From contig JAFLEI010000011.1 in assembly GCA_017301975.1 (NCBI GenBank), positions 1 through 64,000 on the forward strand: a DNA stretch of 64,000 bases, given 5' to 3'. Position numbers and translations under genes: made by a program. Below the pieces are notes generated by a model, which worked only from the letters and a program-made list of their open reading frames with translations, did not search any database and had not been told where the DNA came from. Within the stretch, counting starts at the first letter, position 1; every line of letters starts with the position of its first letter. Source of the DNA: Verrucomicrobiota bacterium. GTDB lineage: Bacteria > Verrucomicrobiota > Verrucomicrobiia > Verrucomicrobiales > Verrucomicrobiaceae. Below, one piece after another: positions 44,810-54,331 of this stretch.

Positions 44810-46234
44810 TCACGGCACGTGCCGCTTTGCCTTTGAGCCGCCGCCTTTCCAGATGTCGTATTTTGGAGCAGCGTAGCGATTGAAAAATGCATCGAGCTGC
44901 CTGGCCAGATCGTCCTTGATCTCCTCCGTGCCGGGCTGGGCGTATTGGTTGAAGCGTTCCTGCGGGTCGGCTTCCATGTCGTAGAGTTCGTAGGGGCCGG
45001 AGGGAAAGCGGGAGACGTATTTCCAGCGGGAGGTGCGGATGGCGCGGGTGGTTTCCATTTCATAGAAGACGGTGTTGTCCCAGTTTGCGAGGGGCTGGCC
45101 GCGCAGGGCAGGGGAGAAGTCGCGACCGGGGGACTTGGGGCTTTGGGGCATTTGTTTGGCGAGTCCGAGGTAGCTGAGGACGCTCGGCATGAAGTCGTAG
45201 TTGCTGACGAGGGCATCGCAGGTCTGTGCGGGCGGGATGGTGCCGGGCTGACGGAAGATGAGGGGGATCTGCATCATGAGTTCATGCGCGCCGATGGGGC
45301 GGAAGTGGTCGCCCATGCCCCACATGCCGTTCTGGCCGCCCATCCAGCCCTGATCGCTGCTAAACACCACCAGCGTGTTTTCGTCCAGGCCGTTGGCCTT
45401 CAGCGCGGCTAAGATCTCGCCCACGCCATCGTCCACACCGCTCACCTCGCTGGCCATGCGGCGGCGTGCGGCATCGGTATTGTGGAAGGCTTTGTTGTCA
45501 TGCTGCCAGGGGTGCATCGCATCGCGCGGGAAGGAGTGCAGGGGCTTGTCGGCGTAATAGGCGGCGTGGCGGTTTTTGGACTCATTGAGCATGAGTTTGC
45601 CGAGCGAGTAGGGGCCGTTGTAGGCGAGGTAGAGGAAGAAGGGCCGGTCCTTGTTTGCGGTGATGAACTCCACGCCCTTGCGTGTCCAGAAGTCCGTGGT
45701 GTAGCCGGGCTCCACGCGGAGCTGGCCGTTTTCGATGACCTTCTGGTCGTAGAACTCCATGGTGCTGCCGTCCGGCTTGGTGGTCCAGGTGGTGAAGCCC
45801 TCGCTCGGCGTCATGTTGGCGCCGAGGTGCCATTTTCCGCTCAGCCCGCAGGTGTAGCCCGCATCCCGAAGCACTTCGCCGAGCGAGGTGAACTCCTGCA
45901 GGGTGTTGTAGGCCTCCGGCCCCATCATGTATTTGGGATCGAGAAAGGAGTGCAGGCCGTGCTGGGAGGGAATCAGCCCCGTTAGAAATGTCGCTCGCGT
46001 GGGCGAGCAGACGGGATTGCTGCTCAGTGAATGGGTGAAACGGACGCCTTCCGCTGCGAGGCGGTCGATGTTGGGCGTGCGAATGTCCGGATTCCCGTAG
46101 CAGCCCAGCGTCCAGGCACCTTGATTGTCGGTCAGGATGAAGACGAGGTTGGTGGGGTGCGCGGCGGCGAGGGCGCTGGCGTGGCAGCCAAGCCCGAGGG
46201 CGAGAAAAAAGAGGCTTTTCAGGGCGGAAAACAT
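44810..46234 (-). CDS. Secreted sulfatase (arylsulfatase-type, formylglycine Cys)
   Basis: 474 aa, signal peptide ending ALAAA. The alkaline-phosphatase-fold sulfatase core is complete: FILTDNQGA with the first metal Asp, the formylglycine site SNPVCSPTRATFLTG (Cys76, Cys-type), SGKWHLG with the catalytic Lys/His, and SSDQG for the metal pair. It should hydrolyse sulfate esters of polysaccharides or other organics in the periplasm. It needs a formylglycine-generating enzyme, not seen in this window. Such sulfatases are very abundant in Planctomycetes and Verrucomicrobia. No carbohydrate-utilisation genes are adjacent. Confidence 0.92.
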   Translation of the reverse strand: MFSALKSLFFLALGLGCHASALAAAHPTNLVFILTDNQGAWTLGCYGNPDIRTPNIDRLAAEGVRFTHSLSSNPVCSPTRATFLTGLIPSQHGLHSFLDPKYMMGPEAYNTLQEFTSLGEVLRDAGYTCGLSGKWHLGANMTPSEGFTTWTTKPDGSTMEFYDQKVIENGQLRVEPGYTTDFWTRKGVEFITANKDRPFFLYLAYNGPYSLGKLMLNESKNRHAAYYADKPLHSFPRDAMHPWQHDNKAFHNTDAARRRMASEVSGVDDGVGEILAALKANGLDENTLVVFSSDQGWMGGQNGMWGMGDHFRPIGAHELMMQIPLIFRQPGTIPPAQTCDALVSNYDFMPSVLSYLGLAKQMPQSPKSPGRDFSPALRGQPLANWDNTVFYEMETTRAIRTSRWKYVSRFPSGPYELYDMEADPQERFNQYAQPGTEEIKDDLARQLDAFFNRYAAPKYDIWKGGGSKAKRHVP

Positions 46235-46490
46235 GGCAGGAAAACGGGCGGCGCAGGGCGAACTTGCCCGGTTGAGCGCGAATGCCAGGCATTAGGGGCT
46301 CAGGGAGGGCGACGCCGCCGTGGCATGAAGCTCCAGATCGACCGTGGGCGGGGTTTTCCTCAAATGGTGTGAATGTGGGTTTAGCCCTTTTTCTAAAGCG
46401 CCCCTAAACACCAATAATTAACTAGAATTACCATATTAAACGGGGTTTATTATGGGTGTGTGTGCCGTTTTCAGGCACTTCAAATTTTTC

Positions 46491-48794
46491 ATGCCTGCCC
46501 CCCCAGTCTCCCAGCAACTGCCCGACAAGCCAGTGCGCATCGCACCATGGCGCGGGCCGTTGCATTTTGGGCTCCTGCTGGTGACGGCCGCCTGCACGTT
46601 GGCTCTTCAACTTTGCTACGTGCTGCTGATGGCGGGTCTGCTGCTGTGGATGGGCCGGCAGATCTGGCAGGTGACAGGGCACAAGGCGTGGGGCGATTTG
46701 CTGCACTGGCGGATGGTTCCGGTGCTGCTGAAGTTCCTTTTCATGGGGATCACCTGGGGATTCATGGTTCGGCCCCTGCTGCCGCGGCGCAAGCGCGCGC
46801 AGGTGGCGGTGCAGGTCAGTCCGGCCACGCAGCCGCAGCTCTTTGAGATCATCCATCTGCTGTGCTGGCACCTCCGGGCACCGGCGCCGGTGCAGGTCTG
46901 GCTGGATTCCACCATCACTGTTCGCAGCACCATGCTGGGCGGCTTGAGCGGCATCCTCAGCGGGCAGACAGTGCTGCACCTCGGCCTGCCGGTGGTGTCG
47001 GTCATCACCTCGCGGGAGCTGGGCGGCCTTTTGGCGCAGGAGCTCAGCCACAATGCGGGCGGAATTGGCACGCCGTTTGTGCACATGGTGCGGGAAACAA
47101 ACGCCTGGTTCTTTCGTGCCTCGATGGAGCGCGACCCCTGGGAAGTCTACGCGCACGTGACACCGCAGCGCGAGGCGGAGTGGCATCACCTGGGGCGCAG
47201 GCTCATGCGCGGCTGGATGTGGGCGGCCAAGGTTCCCTTCATGTTTTTTGCGATCGCCGCCCGGCTGATCAGCGCGATCACGCTCTGGTCCATCCGGCGC
47301 TCGGCAGCGCGCTGCGGTGCGAATGTCATCGGCGTGGACATGCACCGGCGCATGCAGCACAAGCTTGCCCTGCTCAGCGGAGCCTGGGAGGCGGCGCAGA
47401 AGGAGGTCCAGGCGGGCATCGGCCAGCATCGCCTGCCGGAAAATCTTTCGTTGCTGATGGCACGCCATGTCGCGACGGAGGCCAAGGACCGCGCCTCCGC
47501 ACGGGCAGAAGCTGCTGAGGCGGAAGGCGGTACGAAACCCAATGGCGAAGTCCTGATCGACGCAGGCATGACAGCCAAGGGAGCGGCCATTGTGGCTCAT
47601 CTGTCCCATTTACAGCCGTCGGCCGCGCTGCTGCGTCAGTTTGTGGATCTCTCCCGGCAGGTCAGCTACTTTTATTATCAGCACGGGCTGGGCCTGAACC
47701 TGCACGAGCACCGCGTGGTGGGGGATGAAGAAATCATTCATCAAAACCGGGGAGAGGAGGAGGCGTTGCTCGTGATCCGGCGTTATTTCGGCGGGCTGGC
47801 GCATCCAGAGCGGGCGATGTGCGGCCTGGGGAGCACGCCGACGAGTTCCACCGCTCTGCCGGAATTGCAGCGCGAGATTTTGCAGGTGCGTGAAGAAATC
47901 ATTGCCTGGGGGCCTCAATTCAAGGTGGCGTTGCAGGAATGGAACCAGGCCTGGCAGCGACGACGCGATCTCGAAGCGGCGACCACACTCAGCATTGCAG
48001 GCTTTACGGTCTCGCGCATGCAGTTTGGCACGCGGGATTCGACACCCAGCTCCCTGCGTGACGAGGCCCACTGCCAGCGCATGGTGATGGAGCACATGGA
48101 GGGCCCGCTGCAGGAGCGCGAGCGCGTACTGGAGCGCCGCTTTGCCGCAGCGCTGGGCATGCTCTGGTGGAGCGAGGCTGCGGAGCTCAGCGAATGGCTG
48201 CGCGTGCGGCGCCGTGATCTCACGGCCTGGGTCACGATCTACGAGGCCATGAGCGGGGCGCTGCCGGCCTTTCGTGAGCTGCTGACCACGTTCTTCGCTT
48301 TTCAGACCCTCAACGCCAAGTTTGCCAATGTGGATGATCCCAGCGCCTTCCTCACCGCGCTGCAGTCCGTGGTGCCGAAGATGCTCAATCTCCTGCGCCA
48401 GATCATGGCCACCATGGACGGAGCGCCGTTTCCCTTTACGGATGATGGCAAGACCGTGACCCTGAACCAGCATCTCATGCCCGGACCGCTGCCGGAGATG
48501 CCGGGGGTGTCGATGACGCTGGTGGATGCCGCCAGCATGCGCGGCATCGGCGAGCAAATGGCTTCGCGGGCTTCCGAATGCATCGCCCCATACGTGGAAA
48601 CCTTTCTAAGTCACTACCACCGCGCTTTCGCCTGGCTGGCTGAATCTGCCGAACGCACGGAAAACCATTTCCTCGGCTTGCTCAATTACGGTTCCACCAC
48701 CGAAATTCTCCTGCCGGATGAGTTTACCACACAGCGCCTCGGCATGAAGAACCGCTCGCCCGATGCCATCGCGGCATGGAAGCCGCACTCGTGA
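46491..48794 (+). CDS. M48-like membrane pseudo-peptidase
   Basis: A 767-aa protein with helices at about 26-60 and 75-95, then a domain that aligns with M48 membrane metallopeptidases. The zinc motif HExxH reads QELSH (Gln183 in place of the first His), within GGLLAQELSHNAGGIGTPFV; planctomycetal M48 proteins have LAHEFGHFAQGAG at this point. Further helices at about 250-275 precede a long helical region. With the first zinc ligand lost the protein is probably not a peptidase. It precedes a double pseudokinase and a lipoprotein on the same strand. An upstream in-frame ATG (46452) would add 13 residues. Confidence 0.75.
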   Translation: MPAPPVSQQLPDKPVRIAPWRGPLHFGLLLVTAACTLALQLCYVLLMAGLLLWMGRQIWQVTGHKAWGDLLHWRMVPVLLKFLFMGITWGFMVRPLLPRRKRAQVAVQVSPATQPQLFEIIHLLCWHLRAPAPVQVWLDSTITVRSTMLGGLSGILSGQTVLHLGLPVVSVITSRELGGLLAQELSHNAGGIGTPFVHMVRETNAWFFRASMERDPWEVYAHVTPQREAEWHHLGRRLMRGWMWAAKVPFMFFAIAARLISAITLWSIRRSAARCGANVIGVDMHRRMQHKLALLSGAWEAAQKEVQAGIGQHRLPENLSLLMARHVATEAKDRASARAEAAEAEGGTKPNGEVLIDAGMTAKGAAIVAHLSHLQPSAALLRQFVDLSRQVSYFYYQHGLGLNLHEHRVVGDEEIIHQNRGEEEALLVIRRYFGGLAHPERAMCGLGSTPTSSTALPELQREILQVREEIIAWGPQFKVALQEWNQAWQRRRDLEAATTLSIAGFTVSRMQFGTRDSTPSSLRDEAHCQRMVMEHMEGPLQERERVLERRFAAALGMLWWSEAAELSEWLRVRRRDLTAWVTIYEAMSGALPAFRELLTTFFAFQTLNAKFANVDDPSAFLTALQSVVPKMLNLLRQIMATMDGAPFPFTDDGKTVTLNQHLMPGPLPEMPGVSMTLVDAASMRGIGEQMASRASECIAPYVETFLSHYHRAFAWLAESAERTENHFLGLLNYGSTTEILLPDEFTTQRLGMKNRSPDAIAAWKPHS

Positions 48795-48892
48795 GGCGGT
48801 GACGAAATCACTCATCTGCCGAGGAAACGCTGGCTTGAACATCTGGGGCGTGGCAGGATAGTCGGACATCCTTCCCCTACACAAGCGCCCCC

Positions 48893-51181
48893 ATGCCGGA
48901 GCCGAGTCTATTCAGACATTATCAAATCGTTCAGGACGCCGACGGCAACAACGTCGAGCTGGTTCGTAATTCCGAACAGGTGGCGGTGCTGGCGTTTGAC
49001 CTGGAACGGCTGGAGTACGTGCACTGCCATGTGCTGCTGGAACCTCTGCAAAACCGGGCTGCGTTTGAGGAGTCCTGCAAGATGCTGCAAAGGCGCGGCC
49101 ACCCCGCGCTGGCGCGGATGATTGAGTTTGGCGAGGACGAGGGGAATCCTTTTTACATCACGAGCAATGTGGACGGCGAGGCTCTGCGACCCTACCTCGC
49201 ACGGCTGCAGGACATTCCCGGCTGGCTGGCCATCATGATCGCCACCCGGGCGCTGGAGACCGCAGTGGCGCTGTGTGAGCGCGGCGAGCTGATTTCCGAG
49301 TCGCCGCTGGACGGCCTGCGCATCGTGCAGACTGCGCCGCAGGCCGTGCAGGTGCTGGCGGCGGATTTTTGCGTGATCGACAGCAGTGCCAGCAAAAAGC
49401 GTGCGCTGAAGACGAGCTTTGAAAAGCAGGCCAAATTTCTCCGCACCTTTCTGGTTGAGCAGGGGGGCACGCTGCCGGACCACAGCCTTGCCGCCACGGA
49501 TTTTGCCGAGCTTCTTGGAGCCTGCCTCTCCAGCGCGGGGGTGGGTGTCATCGCCTCCATGCGGGAGCTGCGGGGCAGCCTGCAAAAGCTGGCGCCTGAG
49601 CATCTTTCCGGGGAGATCCCCACGGCGCAGAAACCGCGTGCGCTGCTGGCACCGCTGCTGGCCGGTTATCAGGACGTGGCTCGAGGTCTCGTGAATCTGG
49701 TGCGGATTCAGAGCCAGCGCCTGGACATGGCCAATCCCTACAGCATGCGGGGGACGCTGACGAAGACGGGACGATCCGTGCTCATCGAGCAGGTGCCGCC
49801 CGCGCGCATTTCCCATGTGAGAGTGAAGGAGGCTGATGACGCCGCTTTCAAGATCACGAAGCAGCGGGACAACTCCAGCCTCATCACCCTTGCGCTCGTC
49901 AATGAGTCCGAGGACATCACGTGTCTCGCCGAAGAAATCGCCGAGGGCATCAGTCTCGCGGAGCTGATGCGGGAGCGCCGTTGTCTGGACGTGCAGGAGG
50001 CCTACCTCGTGCTGGCAGGTCTGGACACCGCACTCACGCAGCTGGACAAATCCACGCTCGCCACCACCAAGCTGCGGCTGGAAGATATTTTTCTGCTCAC
50101 CGGATTCGCCCGTGAGGATTCGCGCAGCACGAAGCTGCTCGTGTCCAAGCTCAATGAGTGGCCCGCTTTCAACATCATCGTGCGTGCGCATCCCACGCTC
50201 GCATCCATGTCCGGGCGCGGCACGGATCCCGCCGTGCTGCTGCCGCCGGCCCGCGAAGGCGCCACTGCCACCGCGTGGCATGGCGGCTGGCTCGCGGCGC
50301 TGTGCAAATTTCTCCTCGGCTTTGAGCCGCCTCTGGGCATTCACGCCGAGCCCGCAGGAGGCGCCAGGGAGCGGGAAACCGTGGCGCGGCTGCTCGACGA
50401 CGAGCTCGCGAAGGTGGCCGAGACCAAGCCCGCCCAGCGCAGCGACTTTCTCGCCCGCTATGCGCGCATCATCCAGCACTATGACCTCGCCAAGCCGAGC
50501 GAGCCCGAACGTGCAGGCGGCACGGAACCTGCGGTGCTCCCTGGCTTGAAGCCACGTCTCCAAACAATACCCGTCACCAAAGCCCCTTTGAAACGTGAAG
50601 TGTCAGTGCCGCTGGGCTCCGAAGCATCCCGCACCTCTCCGACTCCGCTCACTTCGGGCGGTGCCGCCAGGGGCGGAGACGAGCCCACCATCGGCTTTGC
50701 CGAGCTGCTCTTCCGTAATGGCGGCGAACCCTCCCCGCCTGAAGCGCCGGACTGGGCGCTCGCCGCCGCCAGCGCGCCACCCACACTGCCCGCGCATCTC
50801 GTCGTGCGTGAGGACGTGCCCATCTGGCTGAAAGCCGCCGTGTTTCTCAGCGGTTCCATGGTGGTCGGTGCCATGTGCGCGCATTTGTCCGGCTCCGCTC
50901 TGTGGCAGAAAAAGCACGTGCCCGCACCTGTGGAAGCCAGCGCGCCAGACCGGCCTGTCAGCGCTTCCAAGCCCGCCACGCCCAAGGCCGTGCCCAAAGC
51001 CATCGCCGTGGAGCCTGACGTGCCGAAGGCCATCCCTGTACCCCCGGCCCCGCTGGAGGTCAGCGCACCGCCGGAGACGAGTGGCACACGCGGCAGCGGA
51101 TTGCCTCTCACCCTGCCGCCTGGAGCCACCAACCAACTGCGCGACCAGCTTCCCGCTGCCCAGCCAGCCACACCGCCATGA
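48893..51181 (+). CDS. Membrane protein with two kinase-like domains, both degenerate
   Basis: 762 aa. Residues about 5-260 and 275-520 have the order of protein-kinase folds: an N-lobe, then the hinge-like FGEDEGNPFYITSNVDGEAL in the first and LVNESEDITCLAEEIAEGIS in the second, then helical C-lobes. No VAIK lysine, HRD or DFG triplet is recognisable in either, so both are predicted pseudokinases. A linker rich in Pro/Ser leads to a membrane helix (about 646-668) and a Pro/Ala-rich tail. It follows the M48 pseudo-peptidase by 98 nt and overlaps the next gene (ATGA). Likely a scaffold or sensor. Confidence 0.7.
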   Translation: MPEPSLFRHYQIVQDADGNNVELVRNSEQVAVLAFDLERLEYVHCHVLLEPLQNRAAFEESCKMLQRRGHPALARMIEFGEDEGNPFYITSNVDGEALRPYLARLQDIPGWLAIMIATRALETAVALCERGELISESPLDGLRIVQTAPQAVQVLAADFCVIDSSASKKRALKTSFEKQAKFLRTFLVEQGGTLPDHSLAATDFAELLGACLSSAGVGVIASMRELRGSLQKLAPEHLSGEIPTAQKPRALLAPLLAGYQDVARGLVNLVRIQSQRLDMANPYSMRGTLTKTGRSVLIEQVPPARISHVRVKEADDAAFKITKQRDNSSLITLALVNESEDITCLAEEIAEGISLAELMRERRCLDVQEAYLVLAGLDTALTQLDKSTLATTKLRLEDIFLLTGFAREDSRSTKLLVSKLNEWPAFNIIVRAHPTLASMSGRGTDPAVLLPPAREGATATAWHGGWLAALCKFLLGFEPPLGIHAEPAGGARERETVARLLDDELAKVAETKPAQRSDFLARYARIIQHYDLAKPSEPERAGGTEPAVLPGLKPRLQTIPVTKAPLKREVSVPLGSEASRTSPTPLTSGGAARGGDEPTIGFAELLFRNGGEPSPPEAPDWALAAASAPPTLPAHLVVREDVPIWLKAAVFLSGSMVVGAMCAHLSGSALWQKKHVPAPVEASAPDRPVSASKPATPKAVPKAIAVEPDVPKAIPVPPAPLEVSAPPETSGTRGSGLPLTLPPGATNQLRDQLPAAQPATPP

Positions 51182-51738
51182 AAACACTGCTTCACGGGGC
51201 TGCTGCGACTCTGCTCGCCTGCGTTCTGACTGCCTGTCCTGAAACCACCGTCAACGATGACTTTGGGCTCAAGCCCGCCATGCTCAAGGCCGCTGACTGG
51301 AACGGCACGTGGACTCCCGTGGATGACGATGATGCGGTGCAGTTCGCCGTCACCAATGCCGAGCAGGGCGTCCTCTTGCTGACTGAATCGGGCAAAAAAG
51401 ACGCGAAGCCCATCGAGTTCCAAATTCGCCGCGCCACCTCGGATTCCAAGATCAAGCTCGTCTTTGCCGTGGCCCGGGAGCGCGATACCCGAAAGACCGG
51501 CGCAGCGACTCTTCTTCTCATGCGCACGGCTGCGGACGGAGTGCTCTACACCTGGAGCATTGACCACGACGCCGTAGCCGCTGCCATCCAGTCCGGCCAG
51601 ATTCAGGGCACCGTCAAGAACGGCAAAGACGGCCCGCACAGCCACCTTGAGTCCACGGCCGCCAACTATGAGAAGCTGCTGGAGCCGAAGTATTGGAACT
51701 GGTCGGAACCGACTTGTTTGAAGCGAGCGAAGGATTGA
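51178..51738 (+). CDS. Lipoprotein of unknown function coupled to the pseudokinase
   Basis: 186 aa with a lipoprotein signal MKTLLHGAAATLLACVLTAC (Cys20 lipidated). The mature protein is a compact alpha/beta domain with WNGTWTPVDDDDAVQF and KIKLVFAVARERD; no family recognised. Its ATG overlaps the pseudokinase stop, so the two are probably translated together, placing it with the periplasmic side of that membrane complex. Confidence 0.75.
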   Translation: MKTLLHGAAATLLACVLTACPETTVNDDFGLKPAMLKAADWNGTWTPVDDDDAVQFAVTNAEQGVLLLTESGKKDAKPIEFQIRRATSDSKIKLVFAVARERDTRKTGAATLLLMRTAADGVLYTWSIDHDAVAAAIQSGQIQGTVKNGKDGPHSHLESTAANYEKLLEPKYWNWSEPTCLKRAKD

Positions 51739-51853
51739 TTGTCCAGTTGCGGGCTGGTGTTTTACGGCTCGACAGGGCGTTCGCTTTGTGGTGGCATTCG
51801 GCTGCCGCTTTGATGTTGGCAATCCTGATCCCTCACCCTTGAAGTGCTGACTT

Positions 51854-52714
51854 ATGATGAACCGTCGCCGTTTTCTCCGCCACAGCACCGCGATGCTGGG
51901 CACTTCGTTGATTGCTTCAGCCGCCCCACTCCACGCCGGGCAGTTCACGGGAAAGATTCGCAAATCGCTCAAGTGGGGAATGGCGCAGAAGGCGGCCAAG
52001 GAGATGACGCTGGCGGAGGCTTTCAAAAAGCTGAGAGCATGCGGGTTTGAAGGTGTCGAGCCGAGCCTGCTGGGACATGTGACCGCGCAGAATGCGGACG
52101 AGTGGATTGCCGCGAGCAAGGAGAGCGGACTGATCATCGACGGCACCGTCGGCGGACGCAGCGATGGAATGGAGGCGGGTATTGACCTCACGAAAAAACT
52201 CGGCGGCGACTCGATGCTGGTGGTGCTGGCGTATCCGCAGGACCAACCGCTGCAGCGGACGTGGGATGCCGCCGTGACGCGCATGAAGGAGGCCGCCGTG
52301 CATGCAGAGAAGCATGGGATCAAGGTGCTCATTGAAAATGTCTGGAACACCTTCCTCATCAGCGCCTTCGACATGGCGCGCTTCATTGATGAAGTCGGCA
52401 GCCCGTGGGTGCAGGTGCATTTCGACATTGGCAACATGATGCGCTGGGGCGTGGCGGAGCACTGGGCGCAGGTGCTCGGCAGGCGCAGTGTGAAGCTGGA
52501 TGTGAAGGAGTACGATCTGGAGCGTGCGATGACCGAAGGCATGCGCAAGGGCTTCGACAAGCCTCTTGGGGAAGGCAGCATCAACTGGCCGGCGGTGCGT
52601 GCGGAGCTGGTCAAGATCAACTACAGTGGCTGGGCTGCGGCGGAGGTCAAGGCGGGTGACTGGGAGTATCTGGCGGATGTGGCGAGGCGCATGGACAAGG
52701 TGCTGGACCTTTGA
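51854..52714 (+). CDS. Tat-exported sugar-phosphate isomerase/epimerase-like TIM barrel
   Basis: 286 aa. A Tat signal (MMNRRRFLRHSTAMLGTSLI) ends near ASAAPLHA. The rest is the xylose-isomerase-like TIM barrel: FEGVEPS, MEAGIDLTKKLGGDSMLV, HGIKVLIENVWN with the metal Glu, VQVHFDIGNMMRWG with the metal Asp/His region, and KLDVKEYD. These proteins often act on inositol or ketosugars, in metabolism or in the periplasm. It is directly tail-to-tail with a Gfo/Idh/MocA oxidoreductase, a family with which it is often paired functionally. Start ATG 51854 or 51857. Confidence 0.88.
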   Translation: MMNRRRFLRHSTAMLGTSLIASAAPLHAGQFTGKIRKSLKWGMAQKAAKEMTLAEAFKKLRACGFEGVEPSLLGHVTAQNADEWIAASKESGLIIDGTVGGRSDGMEAGIDLTKKLGGDSMLVVLAYPQDQPLQRTWDAAVTRMKEAAVHAEKHGIKVLIENVWNTFLISAFDMARFIDEVGSPWVQVHFDIGNMMRWGVAEHWAQVLGRRSVKLDVKEYDLERAMTEGMRKGFDKPLGEGSINWPAVRAELVKINYSGWAAAEVKAGDWEYLADVARRMDKVLDL

Positions 52715-53818
52715 TCAGTCGTTCAAAGAGATCACACGCGAATCCTCTCTGGCGGAGACGAGGCAGGCATCCAGCACCTGCTGCGTGAGCAGGCTTATCT
52801 TGGGCCAGTGGTCATCCCGTTTCCCATCGAGCACCAATTGTGAAAATGTGTGAAACAGACCTGCTTCTTGCGAGCCGGGCGCGTTGTTGCTGGGTTCATC
52901 GATGGCTTCGGTCTGCCGGCCTTCGTGCATGCTGGCCTGGCAGCGATCGAGTGCAAACTCAGAGCGTGTGAGGCTGTACTTTGTCTGGGTGCCGGAGAAG
53001 GGAAGCACGAAGTCGGAGACTTGGAGCAGTCCTTTGTCACCGCTGACGATGGCCCACTGGGCATTGGTTGTCGTGAAGGAGCAGTAGAAGGTGGCGTTCG
53101 CGCCATTGGCAAAGTTCAGGGTGCCGGAGAATTCCAGCGGTACGGGTGGTGAATCGGCTGTTTGCTGCGTTTCCGCGTGGATGCGGCCCGTCACATGCGT
53201 GGGCGTGGCATAGTTCATGGCCCAGAGCGTGAATCGCAGGCAGTACCAGCCCAAGTCTCCCAGGCAGCCCAGCGGCTCCAGTTTGCCATGCGCGCGGATG
53301 TTGCTGCGCTGGAATTCATCATCGCTCATGAAGCTGAACTGCGTGGCGATGTTGCGCACCCTGCCCACGTCATTGTCCACGACCTTGCGCAGGCGTTGAA
53401 GACGCCGCCCGTGCATGAACATCACTCCGTCCATGAACTGCACGCGGTGTTTTTCACACGCGGCGATGATCTCCGTCACGTCCGCCGCGGTCACGCCCAC
53501 CGGTTTTTCCACCAGCACATGCTTGCCCGCCTGAGCGGCGCGGATCACCCAGTCCTTGCGCAGTCCTGTGGGCAGCGGGATGTAAACGGCGTCGATGTCC
53601 TTGCGTGCCAGCAGCGCCGTGTAGTCGTCCATCGCCTCGGGCACCTGAGCGTGCGGAGCGCTGCCCTGGCATTCGTCTATGAAGGCCTGCGCACGTGAGA
53701 GGTCGCGGCTGGCCACGGCCACCAGCGTGGCATTGCCGGCATCACGGATGGCCTGCCAGTTTTTGCGGGCGATGAAGGCGGCACCCAGGATGCCCCAGCG
53801 ACAGTGGTTGGTGTTCAT
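52715..53818 (-). CDS. Gfo/Idh/MocA family NAD(P)-dependent oxidoreductase
   Basis: 367 aa. The N-terminal Rossmann fold shows WGILGAAFIARK as the nucleotide-binding turn, then AVASRDLSRAQAF, YIPLPTGLRKDW, and GKHVLVEKPVG with the conserved EKP lysine. The C-terminal alpha/beta part carries GGLGDLGWYCL-like CLGDLGWYC, with the catalytic region DLGWYCLRF. It oxidises a sugar, polyol or related alcohol. No signal peptide is present. The stop abuts the stop of the isomerase-like gene (52714/52715). ATG 53818 is preferred to an upstream GTG. Confidence 0.92.
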   Translation of the reverse strand: MNTNHCRWGILGAAFIARKNWQAIRDAGNATLVAVASRDLSRAQAFIDECQGSAPHAQVPEAMDDYTALLARKDIDAVYIPLPTGLRKDWVIRAAQAGKHVLVEKPVGVTAADVTEIIAACEKHRVQFMDGVMFMHGRRLQRLRKVVDNDVGRVRNIATQFSFMSDDEFQRSNIRAHGKLEPLGCLGDLGWYCLRFTLWAMNYATPTHVTGRIHAETQQTADSPPVPLEFSGTLNFANGANATFYCSFTTTNAQWAIVSGDKGLLQVSDFVLPFSGTQTKYSLTRSEFALDRCQASMHEGRQTEAIDEPSNNAPGSQEAGLFHTFSQLVLDGKRDDHWPKISLLTQQVLDACLVSAREDSRVISLND

Positions 53819-53865
53819 CCCCGGATCAAGCACGCGGCCTCACTGTCCGTCAAGCGGCAGCACGC

Positions 53866-54225
53866 TCATAGCATCAGGCCGAAGCGTGCGGTGATGGTGC
53901 GCAGCAGGGCAAACAGCAGCACCGTCAGCACGGCGCTGCCGCCAAGCGCGCCGTAAAAGCCCCACCAGCGCTGGAACGACGGGAAAAGCAGAAACATCGG
54001 CAGAGTGGGAAGTACATACCAGAAGATGTAGTACATGTGGTCTGCCGTCTTCTGCGCCCGGATTTCCGGGGCGCTTTCGAAATGCACCCAGAAGAGTGTG
54101 ATGACGCTGACAAACGGCAGCGCCGCCAGAAGCGCGCCGAGTTTGTCGCTGCGTTTCACCATTTCGCTCACGAGGGTGATGATCCCTGCGCTGAGCAGGT
54201 ACTTGAGGATGAGTTTCAGGGTCAT
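53866..54225 (-). CDS. DUF3147 small membrane protein
   Basis: 119 aa with four hydrophobic segments: LILKYLLSAGIITLVSEMVKR, LGALLAALPFVSVITLFWVH, YYIFWYVLPTLPMFLLFP and a last helix near the C-terminus. The layout and SDKLGALLAALPFVS match the DUF3147 family, whose function is unknown. ATG 54225 is chosen because the upstream part of the open frame is not hydrophobic or conserved-looking. It is divergent from the di-haem protein gene with 106 nt between. Confidence 0.75.
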   Translation of the reverse strand: MTLKLILKYLLSAGIITLVSEMVKRSDKLGALLAALPFVSVITLFWVHFESAPEIRAQKTADHMYYIFWYVLPTLPMFLLFPSFQRWWGFYGALGGSAVLTVLLFALLRTITARFGLML

Positions 54226-54331
54226 GGATGGAGGATGGGTGAAAAAAGGTGAGTAACGATTTTTCGCGGAAGGGCTTTTGCCGGTCAACGAGATCACGCA
54301 CAGGCGTGACAGCAGCCAACCCAATCTTGTC

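Noticed and set aside
46452..46490. Extra 13-residue N-terminus of the M48-like protein
   Set aside because: The upstream ATG would add MGVCAVFRHFKFF with no ribosome-binding site; the start at 46491 is more natural, though not certain.
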